64,000 bases of DNA. Origin: Isoetes taiwanensis. Lineage: Eukaryota; Streptophyta; Lycopodiopsida; Isoetales; Isoetaceae. Below the pieces are notes generated by a model. It was not told the origin of the DNA. It made no database searches and saw nothing but the letters and a program-made list of their open reading frames with translations. Positions 58,259 through 64,000 of the stretch are shown piece by piece. Position 1 is the stretch's first letter, and every line of letters begins with the position of its first letter. The stretch covers positions 565,178 to 629,177 of the forward strand of contig JAJEKV010000125.1 in assembly GCA_021234155.1 (NCBI GenBank), given 5' to 3'. The position numbers were made by a program, and so were the translations under genes.

Positions 58259-61200
58259 CTAGAAAGGCGGCATATTCTATTATAGTGGAGATTTTTTACA
58301 AAATGTAGGCGCTGACCCAGCTATTTCGCTATGGGACGCGCCTCTATATACAAAAAGCGGCCCGAGCCCTATCTACTAAGTCCTAAGAGGAAAAACCCTC
58401 TACTGGGGTTGGAGCAGAGGTGATGCGGAGGAGATGGTAGAGGTTACGCTTTCGGGATCCCGAGGTGCGAGAACCACCTCCATCCGTTGGTCTTAGTCGG
58501 GATGTTCAGCCATCCCGCGACACCAACCGTCCATTCGAATACCGCGGTTGTGGCAGCGCCGAAGGTCCGGACAATTCATCTTACGGGTAATCCACTCCAC
58601 GGCGGTTAAATTGGGCATAGTGCGATCCTCGTTCAAACCAGCAGCCATCTTTGGCGCCATACCGGATACCTTCGTTACTCCCGGTTCGTCTTTATAGCTA
58701 AGCGAGGAACTCCTTGTCGGCGTGGACCAATCACACAAATCGTAGCGTGTTTGCAATGCAAGGCTGTTTCTAAAATGAGAATCTTTTCTCCGCCGCATAT
58801 CTAGCCATGGTACCTTCGACACATTCCTTTTAATGATATCCGCCGAGTTGCCGCATTGAATGCAATTCCTTCTTTCAACCCTGCGTGAACATTAATGTGT
58901 GTCCTTTGCCCACCTGTCACATCGATCCTTCTTTTCCGTCTCATCCTCACCGTTCATTGCTTCTCCCTTACGTTTTTGGGACTTAGCCAATTTTTTGCCT
59001 CTCAATACACTTCTTGGCATCTTTGACACTGGCACCATCAAGCGGCTCGGTTTAGCCCTCTTCATACCTCTCCGCCTCCAGGTTGCGCCCTAAAAAAAAC
59101 CTTTTAGTTCTTCTTCTGCCTTTGTCCTCCGTGCTTTCGACTTTTCGTCCTCATGCTTTGAATCACTCTTCGTTTTACGCAAATCGTTACCATGGCTGCC
59201 CCAAAGATTTTCTACACTTCAAACTCACCGCTCCCCAAGGATCGGCTCTTTTTGCATCTGTATCCTTCTTGGCCCCACTTTCCGTGAAGCCCTTGTTGGC
59301 CCAAATAAAGATTTCTTTAGGCGACACAAGCTTTACGAATTCTCTCAAATGGAACTTCCGGCTCCAAATCACTGACCGGTTGACGCGGTTCATCGCCAAT
59401 ATCGTTAACGGCCCAAGGCTACACCCTTTGTGGTCGATGGCACCACCACATTTGACTCAACATTTGATTTTAAAGGTATTTCATATTCCTTGCACCCCTT
59501 GTTTATCATGGTACGCCATCATACGAGGATCTCGATGTCCGCGAGTTTGGTGCCTCCTTATCATGCCAATGTCCATCGATCGACCAATATCGACAAGCCT
59601 CGAAACCTTTGTTAAATTTACGTGGCCTTGAAGTTCATGGGTATTCTATCAAGAACACCCATATCAATAAGCCTTTCTATAACCTGGTCATCAACTTTGC
59701 TACACTCCAACCACCACATAGATTGGCCCCAAATGATGTTCTCTCGTCTTCTCCAAAGAAATGGACCGCCTTGGGTGCCACTTCCATTTACGAAGTTTAC
59801 GTGGGAGGCCACTTTCAAGCCCTCATCCGTCATTACTTCCCTCACACCACAAAATTCTCATAATTCCTTTCAGCGCTCCCTTCCAATAACTAACAACTTT
59901 TGGCACTTCCGCCCTTCTTCCCCGGGTCATGTCCAAAGTCAGCACACCCATGTCCTTGTCTCCTCCTCAGCTACACCATCCAGTTCACACCATCTTTCCC
60001 AAACATCACAAACCAGGCAGCAGTAGGCTCCACCACCCCAACACCCTCGTCGGGTTGTTGTATGATGTCGGCCAGGATGCTCAAGCTGCCGCTCTCAAGT
60101 TACAAGAATCCCAAGGCGGCTCTTATGAGCGGGGGTTCAACTGCACTAGAGGCCTCCCACGGGGCAGGGACCTTGGACCTGCTGCTTGCCCAAGTTGCGC
60201 TTTGGAGGCCAAACTTCAAGACAAGCGGAGCTCTCTTACGGGCTCATACGGATCTCAAAATGCACAAGATCAAGTCAGCCAATCCTGCGGATCAATGAGG
60301 CTAGCCCAATCAGAAATTCAGAATTTATTGGAGCACAACAAGTCAAAAGCCGCTCTCTCCCGAGTACCAAGGGCAGGATATTGCTAAGCTCAACGCCTTG
60401 TACTCAGAACTTTGTGAAAATTTCAGCACTCAAGTTTCAAAACCTTACAGGAAGGGGACGCTCAAGTTGCCTCCTTGACGGCTCGGCTTTCTACCACCAG
60501 ACCTCTCGGCTCACCTCTCTTCAAGATCGGCTTCTTACGGAGGTGCGTAAACGAAGATCTTTGGATGACGCGGAGATTGCCGGTGCTTCGTCTCAATACT
60601 CGGGAAATCCTCCTCCCAGTCAACACTTCTCGAAGCGGGTCCGTGACCGATCCGCCTCTTTGCTAGAGCGGGACAACAGGATCGTGATCTTGAACAACGG
60701 CTTCTGACAAGCTATTCGATCTGGCTGATGAGGCTCAAGCAAAACTTGGCGGCCATCGCCATTCTTAACCAAATGCCTTTTGACTTCGGTTCCTTCACGC
60801 TATCACGATTATGTGGTTGCTGCGCCACCTCTTCCTTTCGAAGTGGCATGCGGGAGATGGACTGTGGATATTCCCCTGGCAAAGGTAGATTTTCTTGGTT
60901 GGCGAGAACTCTCCATTGAAGACAAAGGGTTGTCTTTGTGCCCTTGTGGTCTTTGATCTCATACAATCGTAACGATCCGGACTTTATCACCTTGAGAGTT
61001 GTTCAGCCCATGGCTTACATATTTCATGATTTCTATCCGGGGTGATACGGGAACACTTCGAAATGGGCCACGCCAAACTCTTTCGGTGACCCCATTGTGC
61101 AATGGGTGCTTGGGATAACAATCCATATCTTGCGGATCCCTTTCACACCCAAACTCTTCATCGAGTACATGCGAGCTTGCCAATCATTTTATCTCTCGGC

Positions 61201-62141
61201 GGCAAGCCTGAAGGCTGCAATGATAAGGAAGTATCTAGGACATCCCGAGGATCTTCCCTATGCACAAATTTATATGCAGCACCTCATGGGATACAATCAA
61301 TTCTGAGCTCTGTTGGATAGCAAAGGCGGTCCCCGCGGGATGGGATAGCCCTCATCAACTCTCAACTCTGCTTCTCTTTGGGATCGTTGGTGTCAAGCTC
61401 TTGATCCGGATCTTGTCGATCAATTGGGGAGACATTTTCGGCAACCCACGCCTACGGGCATGGTTCCTTCTCCCTATGCTTCCCCATGCATACCTCCACG
61501 CCCTGGTTCTGACTTCCGATTGGCGCCTCCCTTTTGGACCAAGGTCATGGATGGTCATCTTAGGATGGACTCCACCTCGGATCTCGGCCGGATCCGGTGG
61601 GATCCACGTTTTGTTCGCCGCTCACATTGGGAAGAAGGTGCTCTGGATACCACCACAATTGGATCTACATTGCTAATGGCGTGGTTGGCAGCGGCCCGGC
61701 CGGATCGCTTCATGGTCTTGACACCTTCTTGCGGAATGCCACCACCTCACGATCCTTGATCCATCTTCAAGCGGTTTTTGTGCTGCCCTCAAATGCATTT
61801 TTGCTAAGCTCCTTAAATCGGGTCGTCCCCATTTTCCTACAATCCGAATGCCGATCGGTGCCTTTGGCCTCGGACTGTCTCCTCATGGAATGTCGGTACA
61901 TTTCTTGGGGCGCCCATCTTTGCCCTTGACGACAAATGCGCTCCGCTTTCTTATTGATGCAGATCCTGCCCTTGGCCAAAACACTCCTCACTGCTCTTCA
62001 AACCGCCCCGGAATCTCATTAGCCCGGTACCATAATGGTGCCACGTCCTCACTCGTGAGGATCACTTTGAGCAGATGGCTTCCGCCCTCCGAAACCCTTC
62101 CTCCCTTTTCTTCACTCACGAGGTGTATCGTTTGGTGGGGG
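58259..62141 (+). other. Accessory region between integrase and 3' LTR
   Basis: About 3.9 kb in which no standard retroelement domain is visible. A TATA-like 'ctctatatacaaaaagc' at about 58,342 might be an internal promoter. Moderately long frames on the plus strand (59,083-59,631; 59,609-59,863; 59,929-60,387; 60,186-60,707; 61,260-61,759) switch phase often. Between about 60,050 and 60,700 several phases read as Gln/Leu/Glu/Lys-rich, coiled-coil-like text (for example LNALYSELCENFSTQVSK). The region most likely encoded one additional protein of unknown function now decayed. Minus-strand frames here (59,187-59,845) could be shadows. Tat-lineage elements are known to carry extra open frames at this place. 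Confidence 0.55.
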
Positions 62142-62727
62142 TGTTAGTCTGTGCCTCTGATGCAGGACTATTCATCATACAACCGGACGAGTCAAGCTCA
62201 AGGATCCCTCCCAGTCGACCCGCGAATTCAGACCATCAAAGGCTGTGAGACAAGCGGCCCAGACCCCAGTCAAAGCGTGGCCCGGGAGATCAACAGGCGC
62301 CGCTCGGACAAGTAATGACCCGTCACCGCCCGCTGGCCACCAAGGCGTTATTCTAGGCACTTCAAGAGGCACCGCCAACATTCCTCAGAATCGGGCCTCC
62401 TTCCGTGAGTCGGGCACCTAGATCGGTCCGAGTGTCTATATTGGGCCCAAGGCCATTGTACTATATATATATGAGTAGAGCTAGCACATGAGTTTTTTAG
62501 ATGAGTTTTGAGTCTTGTCTCCTTTCGCTTTTCTCTATTATGAGCTCATGTATGTTCATCATTGATATCAAGGAAGCTTATCATTTTTCTCTCATTTGTT
62601 CTGTTTTCTTCTCTTCTTGCAAATCCCGCGTGACATAGTCCCCCGGACTCTCCTGTTAGATCCACGGGTCCTCACAGGGTCCTGTCTTCCAGAGTTCCCA
62701 ACCTGCACTCCCAAAACACAAGACAGC
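62142..62727 (+). repeat. 3' LTR of the Gypsy element
   Basis: It starts TGTTAGTCTG just after a G-rich purine tract (GGTGGGGG), as expected of the plus-strand primer site. It shares with the 5' LTR 'attctaggcacttcaagagg', 'gggcccaaggccattgtac', 'tagagctagcacatgag' and 'atcattgatatcaaggaagc'. TATA-like sequence is at about 62,460. It is about 20-30 bp longer than the 5' copy through small indels. Confidence 0.82.
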
Positions 62728-62970
62728 CAAGACCCATATTCTGATGATGAGACATGCATTCCATGCAGCCGAGAGGACACACATCAATGTTCTTGGGATG
62801 CAAGGTGTGCAGTGCTCAAAATTATAAATAGTGATGGTTCTGGTCCAAGTAACATTTGGAAAGATAGGGCTGAAGATTTCTGGACTGAACCAGATGGCTT
62901 TCATGGCAGAAATGTGGACATGGATATTTGTCATGGCAAAGAGTGTGAGGCTGATGCAAGCAGCTCGTAA
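62728..62970 (+). pseudogene. C-terminal part of the pogo-element gene
   Basis: Immediately right of the Gypsy element, an open frame reads DPYSDDETCIPCSREDTHQC and ends ECEADASSS with a stop at 62,968-62,970. It is in phase with the frame left of the Gypsy insertion (KPTRSKGRIVNIHNAASVFH, about 51,605-51,664) across the AAGA site, although two stops intervene. It has several Cys and His residues but no defined zinc-finger spacing. It may be the tail of the transposase or a second protein of the element. Confidence 0.45.
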
Positions 62971-63498
62971 TCCAACCACGCTTGAAGAAGACCAAATGCC
63001 TTGATGATGTTTACAGGTCTGAGGCATATGAACACTTGAAAAAACTTGGCATGTAAATGTACTTCAATTTTGTGTTTGTTTTTTGCCTATTTTGATGCAA
63101 GGCAATGCAAGCAGGTGACCTGCTTTATGTAACAATGCATTATGCATTCTTTTGGACTTCCCAACTTGCACTGGTAGATTGTGGAAGAGAATTTTATCCT
63201 AAAAGTATGGTTCTGCCCTTATTTCTAAGTTGCCAATTAAATACCAAGTGTTGAACTGTTTGTTTGTCTTATACTTTTATATTTTGTTTTCAATGTATTA
63301 TTAATGGCAGGACTGATGTATCTCAGAATTGTTGAGCATGTGTAATAACTATTTTATGTAGCAACCGATCATTGCATGCATAGGTAAGTGCAGTGTAATT
63401 AGTTGTCTTTGTTTGTTGGGCTGGAATGATGGTGGCAGCAAGAGCTACCTCCATGATTCTGGCCCAAAGAGTTGCTGATCTTGTGTGAATGGTTTGTT
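62971..63498. other. 3' non-coding part of the pogo element
   Basis: AT-rich sequence with no gene or structured repeat that I can see, probably the 3' untranslated and subterminal part of the transposon. Confidence 0.5.
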
Positions 63499-63565
63499 GC
63501 AGGCGGGGGTTGGTGGTCCAGCCATAAAAACATGGCTAAGAGGGTTCAATTCCCTCTGCCCCTGC
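63499..63565 (+). tRNA. tRNA-like sequence, probably non-functional or a SINE head
   Basis: GAGGGTTCAATTCCCTC forms a perfect T arm with the canonical B box GGTTCAATTCC. The ends GCAGGCG and CCCCTGC pair at six of seven positions. A central stem AGCCA/TGGCT encloses an 8-nt A-rich loop rather than 7, and the D-arm is poor, so the anticodon cannot be assigned. It lies within the transposon. A degenerate tRNA or a tRNA-derived SINE piece is more likely than a working gene. Confidence 0.3.
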
Positions 63566-63602
63566 TTTGAATTCAGTAATATTAAGTCTTGATACGAACC
63601 AT

Positions 63603-63730
63603 TTCAGGTCTGCAAGTGTGCCATTTCAGGCCTGCAGGTGTGCCAATAAGGTCTGCAGGTGTGCCAATTCAGGTCTACAAGTGTGCCATTTCAGGTCTGC
63701 AAGTTTGCCAATAAAGTTTTCAAATGTGCT
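63603..63730. repeat. Minisatellite, ~22-25-bp unit, about five copies
   Basis: The unit TCAGGTCTGCAAGTGTGCCA is repeated with variations (tttcagg/aataagg spacers, tgcaggtg/tctacaag changes), the last copies decaying into 'ttttcaaatgtgc'. It lies about 250 bp from the right inverted repeat of the pogo element. Confidence 0.88.
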
Positions 63731-64000
63731 AACATGGTATTGGTGCTGAACTATGGTGAACTGAGCCATTATGGGCAACCTTGTGCCACAACGGGTCATC
63801 AAGCACCCGTTTTTGAGGCAAAAAATATGCTACTCAACTGTTTTTTTTTCCAAATTTTTTTCTGTTATTTTGTTGTTTAACACTTCATTAACATGTTGAT
63901 CAAAAAAGAACAGGATTTGGATATCAGGAAGGCTGCTAAATTAAGAGTTTGCTCTTAAGTGAGCCAAAGGTGGGCACCCTCCCTTAATCCCATAATTCTC

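Larger units (their letters stand above)
51757..62727 (+). mobile_element. Gypsy LTR retrotransposon, nearly full length, frameshifted
   Basis: Two related LTRs flank gag, protease, RT, RNase H and integrase in Gypsy order. There is no chromodomain, and a 3.9-kb extra region lies before the 3' LTR, as in Tat-like lineages. The flanks are AAGA on the left (51,753-51,756) and AAGA on the right (62,728-62,731 region); joining them with one AAGA keeps the host frame (EGTC, stop, DPYSDDETC). The exact right border is uncertain by several bases since the two LTRs stay alike until CAGCC. All internal frames are broken. Confidence 0.85.
48544..63984 (+). mobile_element. Pogo/Tigger-type DNA transposon with nested insertions
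   Basis: The left end AGGGGGGGTGCCCATCTG and the reverse complement of the right end (AGGGAGGGTGCCCACCTT) match over about 21 of 25 positions, continuing as TGGC.CA. TA lies outside each end (48,542-48,543 and 63,985-63,986), the target site of the Tc1/mariner-pogo superfamily. The transposase between them is of pogo type, which supports the pairing. Removing the MITE (317 bp) and Gypsy element (about 10.97 kb) leaves an element of about 4.1-4.2 kb. The right end lies only 16 bases from the window edge. Confidence 0.78.

Noticed and set aside
63603-63730. Regularly spaced repeats that superficially resemble a CRISPR array
   Set aside because: The repeats are variable, spacers are only a few bases and also repeated, and the host is a plant. 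It is a minisatellite.
1-64000. Organelle DNA insertion or bacterial contamination
   Set aside because: Spliced plant genes and plant-type transposons run through the whole window; no operon, rRNA or plastid/mitochondrial gene was seen.

Overview
The window is plant nuclear DNA: intron-rich genes of clear plant type, set in about 70% repeat-derived sequence. Three host protein genes are recognisable: an intact mevalonate diphosphate decarboxylase gene (MVD, minus strand, 3.9-8.0 kb, ten exons), a long P-class pentatricopeptide repeat (PPR) gene (minus strand, 20.0-26.8 kb, twelve exons, one apparent 1-nt frameshift) and a GDSL esterase/lipase gene (plus strand, 43.6-45.1 kb, five exons, two apparent 1-nt indels). 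The species cannot be named from sequence alone. The mix of a Crypton-like recombinase, a pogo-type DNA transposon and LINEs with microsatellite tails fits a non-flowering plant such as a fern better than a flowering plant, but that is an inference.

Layout. 0-3.9 kb: broken repeats, including a short target-site-flanked retroposon and a tRNA-related SINE-like piece. 3.9-8.0 kb: MVD. 8.1-10.1 kb: a 2-kb element with ~95-bp terminal inverted repeats that holds copies of a ~430-bp repeat family also seen at 2.0-2.5 and 37.8-38.4 kb. 11.7-14.1 kb: a multi-exon, broken gene whose core matches the Crypton/DUF3504 tyrosine recombinase family; this is the most unusual item in the window. 15.0-16.9 kb: remains of a chromovirus-type Gypsy element with microsatellites and a triplicated pol/LTR junction. 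17.0-19.0 kb: a large foldback structure with arms of ~530 bp plus smaller nested inverted repeats. 20.0-26.8 kb: the PPR gene. 27.4-28.1 kb: a tandem duplication split by a hAT-like insertion with an 8-bp target duplication. 28.5-29.7 kb: Copia RT/RNase H remnant. 30.3-33.9 kb: Gypsy remnant on the minus strand with a probable LTR that itself carries a retroposon. 34-43 kb: LINE tail, short tandem duplications, a lone PPR motif and long stretches with nothing recognisable. 43.6-45.1 kb: GDSL gene. 45.9-48.0 kb: LINE reverse transcriptase remnant, minus strand.

48.5-64.0 kb is one nested transposon. A pogo/Tigger-type element has its left inverted repeat at 48,544 and its right one ending at 63,984, each flanked by TA. 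Its transposase gene is interrupted by a 317-bp MITE (50,659-50,975), then by an ~11-kb Gypsy LTR retrotransposon (about 51,757-62,727). That Gypsy element has two related LTRs, gag, protease, RT, RNase H and integrase, all frameshifted, and an extra ~3.9-kb region of unknown content between integrase and the 3' LTR.

No pathway links the host genes. MVD acts in the cytosolic mevalonate pathway, the PPR protein is expected in an organelle acting on RNA, and the GDSL enzyme is expected to be secreted. The three are neighbours only by position.
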